From NCBI GenBank assembly GCA_951802425.1, contig OX637802.1:2666001-2730000 (forward strand): 64,000 nucleotides of DNA, in the 5' to 3' direction. Both the position numbers and the translations under genes were made by a program. The notes below the pieces were generated by a model, which worked only from the letters and a program-made list of their open reading frames with translations, searched no databases and was not told where the DNA came from. Positions 32,939-44,703 of the stretch are shown piece after piece (positions within the stretch are counted from its first letter, which is position 1; every line of letters starts with the position of its first letter). This DNA is from Clavaria fumosa. Lineage: Eukaryota > Basidiomycota > Agaricomycetes > Agaricales > Clavariaceae.

Positions 32939-33853
32939 GATAATTGTCTGCTAATTGAGTGAATCATAATCAACAAAGTCTGGCCTTCGAAGCCGGAGAT
33001 GACGAGGATGGATTTGCTAAGCGTGTCTGTTGGGCAGCGAGATCCGGTTTTGTTTTTCCTGTGATGACATGACATTCGGACATTGATGGCATTCGGACAC
33101 GTCAAGGGTCATAAACGTCGATTCTGTGATTTTTTACAGCTGTCGTACAAGCATACATAATAGTCTGCATTGTTTGCGATAGCTCTCACACGTGTGAGAC
33201 TCGGACGAACGTGATGACAAAACTGATCGAGGCCAATCTGAGCAGCTTATCGTGCGTGTGCTGGACCTTCAGAACTTTGAATTGTCAGACGACTCACAAG
33301 CTTCACGAGCATTGTGCAACGCGGGATGTTCCGTAAATCGGCAGCTTCTATGGGAAACTTGCGGGTATTTGGGGCTCAGCGGCGTTGGATTGCTTCGCCA
33401 AACGGGAATCAACACGTCGCGCGGTGGCGCGGTCCTTGTGCAACGGTGGGAAGCAGACCCCAGATTCCGGAAATCTCACCGAGATCAACTTGCAAGTTTC
33501 GTTTGGGACCAACTGACTGTTACGTATGGCCGTGGTGAACCGTGAGCATGGGTAATAATTGGGTATCCGTAGAGCACGAGGGTGCGTCAAAGCCAACGAC
33601 GAATCGTATCATATGAGGCAGTTTCCCTCCGTTCTGCTTCCGTTACGAGCAAAGCCTGTAGGGGGTAATGCGCAAATTGCCGAGTGCTATCCGCATGGAA
33701 TTCTTTATCAGCGACTCTTGGGTCAAGAGCCCTCGCCGCTCCCGTGCCTCTCCAGCTGGTCTCTGAAGTGGGGCGGGAACAGAATTTAGAAAGGGCAGGT
33801 AAATAAGCGAACTGTACCAGCGCTCTGGCGCGTCGCGCCCGTGCTTCTTTGTG
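32939..33853. other. intergenic region, no gene recognised
   Basis: Short open frames only. Probably the peroxidase 3' flank and a long leader/promoter of the velvet gene. A CACACGTGTGAG palindromic word lies near 33187-33198. Confidence 0.45.
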
Positions 33854-35194
33854 ATGGGCGACCAGCCCGCGCAGCAGAGCGCTACTGCTCAAATGATCGG
33901 GAAGGCCATCCATTATCGCACCGGCGAATTCGAGGGGCGGACCATCCGTGCTGAACTGCACGAGGTGCAAAAAGCGAATCTGGGTCGCAAGTGGGTCCCC
34001 CCTCCAGAAATCAAATTCTCGCTTCTTTTCTTGACGCTTCACGATCCCCACAATCGCCACGCTTCGCCACTGTCCTGGGCCCCGTCCGGCTTCTCAAATG
34101 CGGACCGCTCTGGCCACATAGATACGCGAGAGTCGATCGGCGTCCACTTGATCCACCACCGTGTGTTTGGCTGAGGCTCTTCCAAGTCAACAGCCCCGGG
34201 ACTGATGGAGCAACGGAAACGGAGATCGAGAACTACGGGTACTTGATTTTTCGAACCCCTTTGAAAATTAGACAGCAATGTTGATGAAATCTGCGTTTCT
34301 CATCCAGGGACATACGGAACCTCGGCAGGCTCTGTCACGTTGACCTTTTTCCTGTTCCCGAGAACGGGAGGGAGCAGCAGCAGAATTCTTCGTGCAGTTC
34401 CCCCCTCTGTACTCCAGCGGCCGCTGCCGCCTCGCACCACCTCGCACCACCACTTGAATATCGCGAACATTCTTCCGTGTGCAGTACTTCTTCTTCACCG
34501 CCACCAAAACATTTACCATCCGTCCATGCGCGCCCTAAGTTCGCCTCTTCTGATGCACAAAAGCGTGCATTGCCGGTGTTGGCCCCGCAAGACGTCATCT
34601 GGTACCACAACGGGTTCCCCGTACGCGAGAGCTCCAAAGTAACGAGCGCCCTTGCCGGCGGAACATGTGTCGAGGCCTGCAAGGTGCAATACAAAGGCCA
34701 GAAAGCGTTGATATTCGTCTTCGGGGTTGGTTGCGCCACTTGAACTTCCACGACCATACTGACTTCATATTGTCGTTGTTTCTTCCGCATTTGCCCGGAT
34801 TCTTCTAGGACCTCGCGGTGAGCATGGAGGGCACGTTCATTTTGCGGTACCGGGTGTTCGATATTTTTTCCGGCGTAGGCAATGAAGGAGTATATGCGGT
34901 ATCCGCTGAATGTTACGGTGGCGCTTTCCGGGTGTATTCCACAAAAGATTTTCCTGGATTGCAGCCATCCACAGAGCTCTCCAAGGTCAGTCCTGCTTAG
35001 AGTAACTCTGAAGCTCCATTTTGATTCCACACACTTTCCTGTTTGAAATCCGTGATTTTCCGTCGTTCTCTTTGCCACAGGCTCTGGCACGATGGGGGGT
35101 ACGGATAAACATAAGGGAGAGAGACCGTAAACGTGGCAGCAGTGATGAGCCACAGAGCCCCGGAAGAGCAAAGTCGTGGAATTCGACGGGTTGA
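33854..35194 (+). CDS. veA: velvet-domain regulator, VeA-like
   Basis: Velvet proteins are fungal transcription regulators with a Rel-like DNA-binding fold that link development with secondary metabolism. Exon 1 (33854-33990) encodes GEFEGRTIRAELHEVQKANL then GRK. An intron (33991-34121) restores KYARVDRRPLDPPPCVWLRL, the hallmark of VeA-class proteins, followed by TETEIENY and VDEICVSHPGTYGTSAG. The second velvet half has KVTSALAGGTCVEACKVQY, ALIFVFGDLAVSMEGTF, ILRYRVFDIFS and AFRVYSTKDFPGLQPSTELS, then a final exon ALARWGVRINIRERD ending SWNSTG. Splice sites in the middle (34239-34600) are not all certain. The long C-terminal extension of ascomycete VeA is absent. A 288-codon open frame on the opposite strand is its shadow. 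Confidence 0.88.
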
Positions 35195-35357
35195 GTCGCA
35201 CGACAATTCAATATCCGACTAGAAGCAAATGCGGGGACAGCTTGGACAAAGCGCTTGAACAAAGGAGCTTTTAACCATCAAATGTATGCGGGTGTTAGTG
35301 AAGACGTGCGAGGTCCCAGAATCATTTTGCCAAAAAGATAGATTTAAGCGGACCGCA

Positions 35358-36919
35358 CTAATGATTTCTCAGGGGACGAAACTTGATTCTGACTTCTGAG
35401 ACCTCCTTTCGAGCATCTCTCAACACTCGAGTAATTCTCTCGTCAAGCTCTGACAGGGTTATTACGTCGAGGGCCGCAGACACGTCCACTGTGAGGTCCA
35501 CCGACACCAACGATCCGGCGCGCTTAGCACGCAGTTCACGGATTCCGATTATGGGGTGTGAAGAAACGTGCGTATTTGATGGAAGAGGATTTGTCTCAGA
35601 CTGGAGAGGCTCCAGCGCCTGAAGCAAAGCTAGTCGAGTCTTCTGAGGCACGCTCGCGTCCATCAAGTCGCCAAAGGCGCTCCTGAATAAGCCAAGCCCC
35701 TGGCTCAAGATCACAGCGGAAACAACAAGCCCTCCCAGACAATAGAAGTCAGGATAATTGTGGGACAAATTTCGGTTTATTCGAAAACGCACCTCCCAGA
35801 GGGTCCAGCGGGAGTGAAGGAAAGACCGTCGAGCCCAAGATCGCGAAGAGCGCTACGGCGCTCGAATACGCGTCGCTACGATGATGTATGGCATTGGCGA
35901 GGAGAACCGGGCTGCCTTCCGCGTCCGCGACGCGGCGCGTCGCGCGGTAGAGCCACTCCTTCGTGATCACGCTCACTGCGGCGAACCATGCCGCGTGTGG
36001 GTCTAGCAACGCTGTATGATGCCCGTCGATGTGAACTGGCGAAAGGAACGAGAAAGGAAGGTGAAAGCCGTGCTGCGCAAGCGCGTTTATGAGCAAAGTG
36101 GAGGAGTGCACCCCGATCCCCAATGCGCCTCCTATGAGTAAGAGGGAGACCGTTGTCGTTCCGAGGGTCTCATATTTAGCGAAGCCATATGGATACCGCT
36201 CAGACGGTGGTGAGCGAGAGAGCTTCCAGCACAGGAGGGTGACGAAGTCGCCAAGCAGGTCTAAGTTGTGTGGTTTGAGGAAAGATGAGCAGAAAACTCA
36301 AAATTGGCCTGAGGTTTGATGACGGGCAAGTAACACACCGCTCAAAGAATGCCCAGCGTCTGCCAACAGTGATGCCGAGTGCATGTGCCAACCAGCGGTA
36401 CCCTTAGCTCCCGTCAAGATGATGTTCACGAACAAGCCAATAAGCGTTATGCGGCTACCCCGATCGCCTATGTATGTATTGGGTCAACGGATGCCCAAGA
36501 CTTTCAAGACGAAGAAATTAGGCTTCACCCGGGTTCCGAAGCAACTCTATCGTCTCCAAGGCGTGGCTGTGGGGCTCATTGTTGTGCGAGTGGGAATGCG
36601 AATGCGAGTGAGCGTCTGAGCGTGGGGAAGGTTGACGCGACGGGCTCAAGTGCTGATGATTGACATCCACAGCTGAGGGCGTGCCTGATGGGCGCGCCGT
36701 CGTGGTTGGCCTCTTCGGAGACGTGCTGTGAGTAGAGCTGGATCGGAGCATGATGGCGGGGCTTAGACAGTACTTTGGCTCAGCAAATGGGCGGCGGTGA
36801 GGAGTGAGGTTGTGTACTACGCCCACCGTGGCCTGGCTCAGAGCGCCCGGGCCCATGCATGACGACCATTGGCAGACGTGCAAGGTGGTTGTGCGAAGTA
36901 TCAGACGTTGTCCGAGCAT
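35358..36919 (-). CDS. cation diffusion facilitator, mitochondrial MMT1/2-like metal transporter
   Basis: CDF transporters export Zn2+, Fe2+ or Mn2+ from the cytosol into organelles; MMT1/2 act at mitochondria. The N-terminal part is Ser/His-rich (DAHSHSHSHSHNNEPHSHA), a probable metal-binding or targeting region. Then come ADAGHSLSD (TM2 metal site), PPSERYPYGFAKYETLG, SLLLIGGALGIGVHSS, a loop with HIDGHH, and ANAIHHRSDAYSSAVAL (TM5 HHRSD site). The C-terminal cytosolic domain follows (RAKRAGSLVSVDLTVDVSA .. RDARKEVSEVRIKF). There are at least three introns. Divergent from no close neighbour; convergent with the velvet gene, 163 bp away. Confidence 0.85.
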
Positions 36920-37026
36920 CTTTCAAATAGCAGACAGGGTGATGGCTGCGCTGCGCCTATGCGCCATCGGCAATCGGTACATTGTAAATAGTCGTCATGC
37001 GCTAGCAAGTGATTCTCAACTTCATT

Positions 37027-38778
37027 TCACCACTCAGACACGTACAATGTCTGCAACAAATCAACCACCTTCCCCAGAATCGGATGGTCCGGATTACCCA
37101 GGGCTTTTGCAGCGATTCCTGTTAGGTCTGAGCGGGGCACGTTGTACTCCGTGAGAGTCGACTGGAGTCCCAACTGATTAACCAATCTAAACACTCGCAC
37201 ATGAGCGGAACGGCTAGCTAGAGGGAAATAGAAAGATGTATTCACTCTCCAATCAGAGAAGCCAGTTTGAGCACGTCTCCTCGGACGGATCCTGTTGATG
37301 GTCGACGGAGATAGAATAATGCTGTAGACAGATGCGTCTTGTCTTCATCCGACCCTATCTCGGCTAGTAGCGCCACGACAGGCGCTAAGGTGAGGCACTG
37401 TGCACAAGGGGAAATTGAGGAAACCGGAGTTTGATCAATGGGCAGCTTTTTCGAAGCGCTCAATCAAAGGAAACGTGCCGAGGTGATACCATGAGGGATT
37501 CCATACGCCGCTCCGAGTTTATGACCAAGTGCGTGCGAAAGTCCCAAGGCGCTGTAATCAGATGATAGACTGGCGAAATCGGGAAGACAGACCTCCTGCT
37601 CACGTATACTTCTCCGTTCGAAGTGGCCACATGCTCATCCAAGACGCAATCTGTAATTTCTGTCGCACGTCTAGCGCTGTCGGGTCCGATTTGGACAATG
37701 GAAGATAGTGGAATAGGTCCGCGATTGCTGCGTAGCAAAGGATTTTGACGGGAGGAGGAACCAAAGGCCTATAAAGGTTTTCTGCCGTCCCGAAAGCTCA
37801 AGAAAGCATGTGGGCGATTAACAAGGTCAACAGACCGACTGCGTGATCCAGCGCTCTAAGACCTGTCGAGAGCCTGGGGACAGAATGGTTCTAAGATTGC
37901 ACTCTGGCCTTCATGACAATCCACTCACCAGAGGCGCTCAGGCGTTTGGAGAGTGAGCTGTGAGTCTAAAATGACGCCAGCGGGTGCAAGTTCCTGGGAG
38001 CTGACGGCGATCTTGACGCCCTCGTCGTTCGTGAATCCGGCTCCAATCTGGGAAGGGCAAGCACACCGAATGAGTCAAGCCAAAAACGAATCCTCGCTAA
38101 GCGCTCCGTGCCACAGACTTGTAGAAACACAGAGCAGCATCGCGAAGAGAAGTAATAGAGATAAACGAGTAATGAACAATTGATTCACTGTAAACTCTGC
38201 GGCACTGAGCGTAGTGGGCACCGCGATGTGTGGGGGACGCGAGGGCGACGCCTCGTACGCCTCGTACAGAATGGCCTTGCTCGCGTCGATGGGTGAGCCG
38301 CCTCCCACCGAGACAATCGCGTCTGCCCCTACGTCCTTGAACGCCTGCAGTCCGTTTCGGATGCCAGCAATGGGCGCATGTTGCCCGATCTCGTAGAACG
38401 TGCCGCCGTATGCATCGTGCTCCTTAAGGACTGCCTCGACGGTGGCGACGACGCTGGTCTAGCGAATTGGGTTTCTGTGGTTGAATTACTGTTTCCCAAG
38501 TATTTGACGGAGGGACAGATAAGATGGCAGCATCAGACCTTGGTGAAGAGGCTTTTCCCAGTGACGATAAGGGCTTTCTTCACGCCCAGGGTCAACAGCA
38601 GTTTGGGAAGAGCGGTCTTGATGCATCCAGGACCGTAATGCACGCCCTTGAGAGTATTCGTCCAGCCATAGAAACCTTGTAGAGTAGAAGATTCTGCTTC
38701 GCGGGGACCCATTGAGGACATGGTGGCGGCCAAGCTCAGGACGCGGCTCGGCTCAGCTCGTACAATGGGAGGAAACAT
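37027..38778 (-). CDS. iron-containing alcohol dehydrogenase family protein, maleylacetate-reductase-like
   Basis: N-terminus STLQGFYGWTNTLKGVHYG and KALIVTGKSLFTK are typical of the maleylacetate reductase branch of Fe-ADH. The nucleotide-binding motif is AIVSVGGGSPIDASKA, followed by PHIAVPTTLSAAEFT. The helical C-terminal half contains LGLSHALGHKLGAAYGIPHG ITSC, split by introns from LSTALFYLRRP and a final LGNPDHPILGKVVDLLQTLY. Maleylacetate reductase converts maleylacetate to 3-oxoadipate in hydroxyquinol degradation, a route used on lignin-derived aromatics. Substrate is inferred. At least five introns. The start may be Met at 38776-38778 or an internal Met about 19 codons on. Confidence 0.82.
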
Positions 38779-38942
38779 TTAATCATTCACTCCTTCTATG
38801 AGAGTCTAAAGCTGCTTATTTTGTGGGATTACTACTGTTGATTTGAAGTCACAAATGCTCAATGCACAATACCAAAAAATGAAGTCGGCTCGAGCCGTCG
38901 GTAACACTACAGTTAGGACCGCGCGCCAAGTTTCAACTCACA

Positions 38943-40321
38943 ATGCAACTTCCTACAACAGAGTCCTTAGCCCGCCGCGTCGAATTGGCAAATCTGTTGC
39001 GGCCTCTGCAACGCGTTTGCGCCCGCGTGCCATTCTTTCACCTTGCTGCGCACCGCGTGCCCACGTTGTGGACACTATATCGCGGACTGTTGAGAGCGGC
39101 TCCAACACCAATCGTGGGTTTTCTGCTCTTCACATTTTCGCTGCGTGGCACCCTGAGCAGAGGTACAAGATCAGGACTCGAGTGTCGGAACTCTTTAGGG
39201 CTAATCGCCACTTGACGAGTTTAAAGCAGACGAAGCGGGCACTATTGCAGGGACACAAAGTAGGCTCATCTGTCTCCCTGTTCTCTGAAGAAACAACACC
39301 ATTCATACACTGTTCAGTGGCTCGACATCTTTAACCAGGCAGATAAGGGCGATTCTCGGCTACGGAGAGTCTTGTTGAGGTACGATTGCATGCTGACAAC
39401 TAAGTATGAGAAGGAACGGTGGGAGCGATTGCTTCTCAAAGAAGCGGTGAGTTTTGTCATTCAAGGTAACCGTGGACGTGCTCTGACCCGCTTTTTCTCA
39501 CTTTCAACGAAAGGCGTGGCAACGACAGCTACGTAATCGCCCCAAGCTGACGGGCTCTTACCTCAGGCCCACCCTCTACAACCGGCCTCTCCCGCGACTC
39601 AAGCCGCAGCCTGAGGCGATCTCGATGATGATCAAAAAGCGGCGAGATGGCCGGGAGCAAAGGATGGAACGCATGACACGGGCTCATATCTGGTTCGACG
39701 ATATCTGGAAGGAGAAAGTCTTTGAAGAGGTTGCGATTGAGTTAGATCAAAGAAGCGGCACAAATCCTACAAAGACTATCGAAACTCATTTTAGCGGAAA
39801 GTTGGGGATGGCGTGGGGTGAATTCCGATCCTTGCCTCTCCTATAAATTATCCTAATTATCTGTTTTTACTCCAGCGGAAGGACTGAAGTCCCAACAGAG
39901 AGCAATCCAAGCGACGTTCAATCTCGACGAAGAACGTCTTCGGTCTCCTTACTCAGCTCAAATGCTTCAAGACATCGCACGCGCACGACGGGCGCGCTAC
40001 GCCAACAAGCGACGAGAACGAGAGCGAGAAAAACGAGGCGAAGTCCTCCGACAGACCATCCATCGCCGAAACAAGGGTCCGCCCGCACACGTGTTGTCAA
40101 GGATGACTCCGGCGGAAAGGCAGATGGACAAAGTAGTCAGGAGCGTCAGTGAAGTTGGGTATGTTGGGATGATCAAACGACGGTTGGGGTGGCGGCTGAG
40201 GAATCCGGATGCTTGGAAGGCAGAGTACGGCAAGCCAGAGGACAGGGCCAGATTGGATCAGGCGTATGACGAGATCCGGCGAGAAAACTTAAGGCGTAGA
40301 CAACTGCATCAATGCATCTGA
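38943..40321 (+). CDS. Cup1-like LYR-motif protein
   Basis: The first exon encodes TLWTLYRGLLRAAP, the LYR motif that binds the mitochondrial acyl-carrier protein or Fe-S cluster machinery. Further exons give RYKIRTRVSELFRANRHLTS, LKQTKRALLQGH, then WLDIFNQADKGDSRLRRVLL, LTTKYEKERWERLLLKEA and GSYLRPTLYNRPLPRLKPQP. A highly basic C-terminal part has ARRARYANKRREREREKR. This order matches fungal proteins annotated as LYR motif-containing, Cup1-like N-terminal domain. Introns include about 39110-39160 and 39260-39330. A mitochondrial location is likely. The exact assembly role is not known. Confidence 0.8.
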
Positions 40322-40626
40322 AATACTTGCTTCCCGTGGTGGTCGCTGTGGAGAAAGGTTTGGCCCGTTCCTGAACCTCAAGGAATTGTTGGGTATGATG
40401 GCGCGATCTTCTCATGACCAGCTTGCCAATCAGGGTTGAAAGTGATTTTTCCTTACCACGTTGTGCACGAGAGCGCAGAATCAACTCGAATCAAAAGTTC
40501 GATTGTATATACGGGTTCTCTAGAACGTCACAGAATCAACGGATACGAGTCTTCAGAATTCATACTGGACAACGATACTAGGAGGACATTTGGAAACTGG
40601 GAATAATCCAAAAATTCGCTGGTTAT

Positions 40627-41088
40627 TCACATGTGAACAACCTCGATGTTGTTGCCTTCGGCGTCGAAAACAAAAGCGGCGTAGTAAGTCGGCGTGTAGT
40701 TGGGACGAGGTCCAGGCGGGCCATTGTCTTTGAACCCCGCTTTCCTGTTCAATACAACGGCACAAACGCAAGAACGTCAGAAGCGCGAAGGGCAAATGGA
40801 TGTGGTGAGGAGTGGCAGGGCGCACAAAGCAGCAGCGTGGAATTGATCCACGACTTCCCGATTAGGCGCGGCGAACGCGAGGTGGATACCCTTCGAGGGC
40901 ACTTTCTTGTCTGGACCTTCAGCAGAGCAAGCAGTCAACCAAAAGTCCGGCACATGTTTTGCGCCTAGGCCGACGACGTTTGGGAAGGTGAGCACTACTT
41001 CGTAGTGGAGCGGCGCGAGTGCGGTGAGGAAGGCTGCCTTCGCAGCTTCGAGGTCAGAGACGGTGAGACCGATGTGGTGGAGAGGCAT
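40627..41088 (-). CDS. VOC/glyoxalase-fold family protein
   Basis: Begins MPLHHIGLTVSDLEAAKAAF, the first beta-alpha-beta module of a vicinal-oxygen-chelate enzyme with a metal-binding His. GIHLAFAAPNREVVDQFHAA follows, and after an intron (about 40745-40810) the last module GPRPNYTPTYYAAFVFDAEG then NNIEVVHM, with the metal Glu in IEVVH. About 125-135 residues, as usual for single-domain fungal members. The reaction (glyoxalase, dioxygenase or other) cannot be told. Confidence 0.82.
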
Positions 41089-41191
41089 GTTTCGTTACAA
41101 GGATAAGGGGAACAGAGCTTTGCCTTATATATGTCTCGTCGGGCCACGTCCTGCTGATGACGAGAAAGATATAATGAGTCAGCTAATTGCT

Positions 41192-41250
41192 AATGAGTTG
41201 ATCCAATGAGTTGATCCAATGAGTTGATCCAATGAGTTGATCCAATGAGT
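41192..41250. repeat. 13-bp tandem repeat AATGAGTTGATCC, 4.5 copies
   Basis: Four exact copies plus a partial one, in the 290-bp spacer between the VOC gene start and the 3' end of the PhoD gene. Confidence 0.95.
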
Positions 41251-41376
41251 CAGGTTGGTTGATGCGTGACTCAAAAATGTTTCATGGCCAAGTTTGGTAA
41301 TAGAATTGCCATATGTTGCATAAGTACACGACAAACAAAGCATCAAGTGATCCAAAAATCATGAGTCCGCCTCACT

Positions 41377-43956
41377 CTAAAACCATTTAGATGGCCTCAT
41401 TCCTAACCTATCGAGTATCTCTTTCAACCCTCCTGGCACAAAGGCACCCAACGCCATACTGTGGGTGACTTTCACAGGAACGCCGATTATGTCATGACTG
41501 CCCGACAATGTCAATGCACAAGGATAGGAGAAACAGGGGGAACAGACGAACGTGTATCTCTCCTTCCCGTCGACCCATAGTCCCACTTTCAGCAAAGGCC
41601 TTTTCCTGTCGCGTGTGTCCACCTCAAATGTTGCCCTGAATGAAAAAGTGCGTTAGGGAGATGAAGATTCCGTGATCGATGAGAATGCACCACGTAGAGC
41701 TTCCTCCCACCAAACCTTTCACGAGTCTCTCGCCGAACACACTCTCCCCTGATTCCTTATGCTCTGCCATGAGTTGCTCCTCACTCATCCACTCCGAGTC
41801 CCTGGCATGTTCCCGCCGCACCCACGTCAGCACCAATGCCCACGCCCTCTCCACCATCTCCTTGCTCTCATCCCTCAGGCGACACCACCACAACCGCCAC
41901 CACCACCCGCGCGTCCATCTCGCGCGCACGGGGCTCACTACGCCCGCCGAGACCTCTACCTGAGGGTCACTGCCTACGCGGTCCCTCATCAGCAGCTCGA
42001 CAATGCCAGTTGGGCCGCCTCCATCACCAGAGACGACGACCAGGTTCGGCACATCACGCAGCGCCGTCAGCAGAGCCGCACGCTCCGTCGGGCAATTATT
42101 CCAACCACCTTTCGCGTCAGACAGGGTCATCGACAGCGGCACCGGGCTGATCAGGAACTTGAATGTGGCCGTTGTGCTGGCCTGGAAAAATATCGCGTCA
42201 GCTCGAGAATGTTGCCATGCGGCGCGCGCGATGGAAAACAGGCGCGGGGCGTACCTTCGCCAGCCATTGGTGCAGAGCTATCATCTGCTTCTCGCCGAGC
42301 ATTGTAATACCTTCGCCCTGGACATCTGCATGACGCTGCCCCGTATCTAACACGAAAAAAGCGACGTCGCCATAACGAAAGTCGTAATAATTCTCGCCGA
42401 AATGCGGAGAATCAAAGTTAGCATTCCCCACGTACGAGGCATATGCAGATGACCCGCTTTCACTGTCAAGTCCAACAGAATGATGTCCATGCTGAGGAAA
42501 TATTATATTCCTGTTGGGGGACAGGCCGGGAGCAGGCAGGCCACAGATCGACGCACCTCATCACCACCATACGCGTGGAATATGGCTGCAGAAACCGACT
42601 GTATGAGCGTCAAGCGGGGACAAAAACAAAAAGAACTGACGTAATCTCTCATACACTTCCCTGAAGCTCTCACTAGCATAGTTTCCCTTGTAGAGTCTTC
42701 TGAACTCGTGCAACTCGTCACGGATATGGAAGGGAGTGTCGGGGTGGATGAAGCCCCCAAGGAAAAGGAAGAAGGAAGGAAGGAAAGAAGGCGGTTTGGC
42801 TTCTGTGTTCTCCGTAGGATTGTGAAATTCATCGTTGGCTGTCAGTTGCTCCGCGAGGAGATCAAAGCCTTTCACTTTGCGCGAGTGGAAAGGTACATAT
42901 GGATAATTCGTCGTCATGCGTCTGGGCGAGGTGCGTGAACTCGATGTAGCTCAATTGAGTAACGTCACGAGAGGCTCACGAAGAAGCAATGAATTTCAGG
43001 TGAGTTCCTATTAATCTTGGATCAGGGAAGGTTGTGAAACGTATTGGGGTGGCCGGGTATGGGAGATGAGTCTTGTTAGTATTGGTCAACTTGTCTGATT
43101 ACATTAACCATGACTTCGAAGACTTTAAAAAAAGAGATAAAAACCAACGCACATTCGTAAGTTGTGCTTGGCCAGAGGCCTACCATTCGTTAAATTGGGT
43201 TTTAAGAACACTCAAAAACGAAAATTTGGACCGACCAGTCAGTTTCGTGGTTCCAATCCAATCCTCACTCTCCTCGAGAATAATCACAGGACCGTCTTTC
43301 CATGACACATGCTTGTTGGGGCTCACCTGCCTCCAGACAACTCTGATGTCACGGCGGAATGCGCCGGAGTCCGCGTTCAAGAAAGCGGGCGAGGGTTGGG
43401 GGGAGACAGGGTAACGCACGACAATTTTGGCAGAGTATGGGAAGACTGCGCCTACGCGAGTAAAAGCAACTAGTGGAGCCTGGTCGGAATGTGCGTGGAA
43501 CGTGTAGTCGAGGGCGGCGAGAATGCAGAGCGTGTTGATGAAGAGATGAATGAGACGGACGCGCGGGCGGGGATCTGGAAGGGCGAGAAAGAGCGCGGGC
43601 AATGTCGGGGTCGAGCTAGGCGACAATGGTGAAATGCTGCCCACCCAGAGGAAAGGAGGCAGGGGGCGGAGTGCGGTTGGGTCCTCGATCCTGTCCTTAG
43701 TATGCTTGAGGTATTTTTCCTCCCATGTTGAAAAATCTGGTTTGAAAGAGATGGGGAGCAACCAAGTTGTCAGATACAAGACGTAGCACGTCGCGATGAA
43801 CGACGCGAGGGCTGGGATTGGAACCTGTTGTGATGTGGGATGTCTCTGAGGTTGAACGAGATGCGATCTGCTGGAACGTACCCCTCGAAGATATACGAAC
43901 GAGGCGACTCGCAGTAAGTTTGAAATGAGCGTGTCGCTATAGTTAAGCCAGCTCAT
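41377..43956 (-). CDS. PhoD-like metallophosphatase with N-terminal membrane segments
   Basis: Fungal alkaline phosphatase D-type protein. The N-terminus MSWLNYSDTLISNLLRVASF, then two membrane segments (PALASFIATCYVLYLTTWLL; LIHLFINTLCILAALDYTF). Then WKDGPVIILEESEDWIGTTK joined by introns to LTGLWPSTTYE, PYPATPIRFTTFPDPRLIG and NYPYVPFHSRKVKGFDLL. The catalytic part has GGFIHPDTPFHI, RRLYKGNYASESFREVYERL PIFHAYGGDE, then NANFDSPHFGENYYDFRYGD and VAFFVLDTGQRHA, GEKQMIALHQWLAKV and, at the C-terminus, KVGLWVDGKERYTF .. DRLGMRPSKWF. Where PhoD normally has Y-DDHE this copy reads Y-GGDEHGHH across a splice junction (near 42515-42590). At least seven introns. Start Met at 43954-43956; 44011-44013 is an upstream alternative. 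Confidence 0.85.
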
Positions 43957-44703
43957 CGTTCGGCGTGGCCACCGCGGTGACGGCGACAAGCAGGAGGATG
44001 GTTCGCGTGGCACGTGCCGGACATAAACCTTACGTCATCTAGACGCCCACAAATGACAATTATACAGCGCGTGCGGGAGGCAACGCTTTGCGGCTATTGG
44101 ACGCTCCATTGTATTGTTGAGTGACGATCACGGCATTGCCAGGGTTATCGGATGTCAGGGAGGAGCATATCTAGACAAGCTCTGTAGTTGTGACAATTGC
44201 GTGAATTTGTGCGTGTGTGAAATGCTAGAACGTGGAATCGAGCTGTAAAAGGGCAGGCAAGGCGCTCTGGACAATCCTTCGCCGTTGTATTGATTTTATT
44301 GTGTTTGAAATCGAGAACGCTGAGCGCTGTGAAGCGCTGTGAAATCGTGTCCTACATTCTGGCAATGTCACGTGTTTGATCACGTGCTAAGCTATGACCT
44401 GGCCATGCGTTCGCGGCGTAGTTCTCTGCCTGGTTAACCCTTTTTGCCTCTTCCTTCTTTCTACCATACCTCTCTGCACTCATCGCTGTCGTCGCCGTTC
44501 GATTTATTGAGCTGCGTGCATCGTTGTCGCTGTCGACTTAGGCTGCGACTCAGCAGCGACTCTGTCGTAGGTGGGTCATCTCAAAAGCTCCCGCTCTTCA
44601 CAACGAGTCCTTCTGCATCGCCTCATTCATCTCTCCATTGCGCGCTCACACCGCCTGTCGTCCCAGCTGCCCCTTATCTACTTATTTTCATCTTTCGCGC
44701 CCC
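43957..44703. other. divergent intergenic/promoter region
   Basis: Lies between the minus-strand phosphatase and the plus-strand Sec7 gene. It contains TCACGTG words near 44369-44376 and 44380-44386 and a C/T-rich leader (44440-44700). No gene recognised. Confidence 0.5.

Noticed and set aside
34335..35201. 288-codon minus-strand open frame
   Set aside because: Antisense to the velvet domain exons, whose motifs are clear on the plus strand.
41759..42307. 182-codon plus-strand open frame
   Set aside because: Antisense to PhoD-like phosphatase exons.
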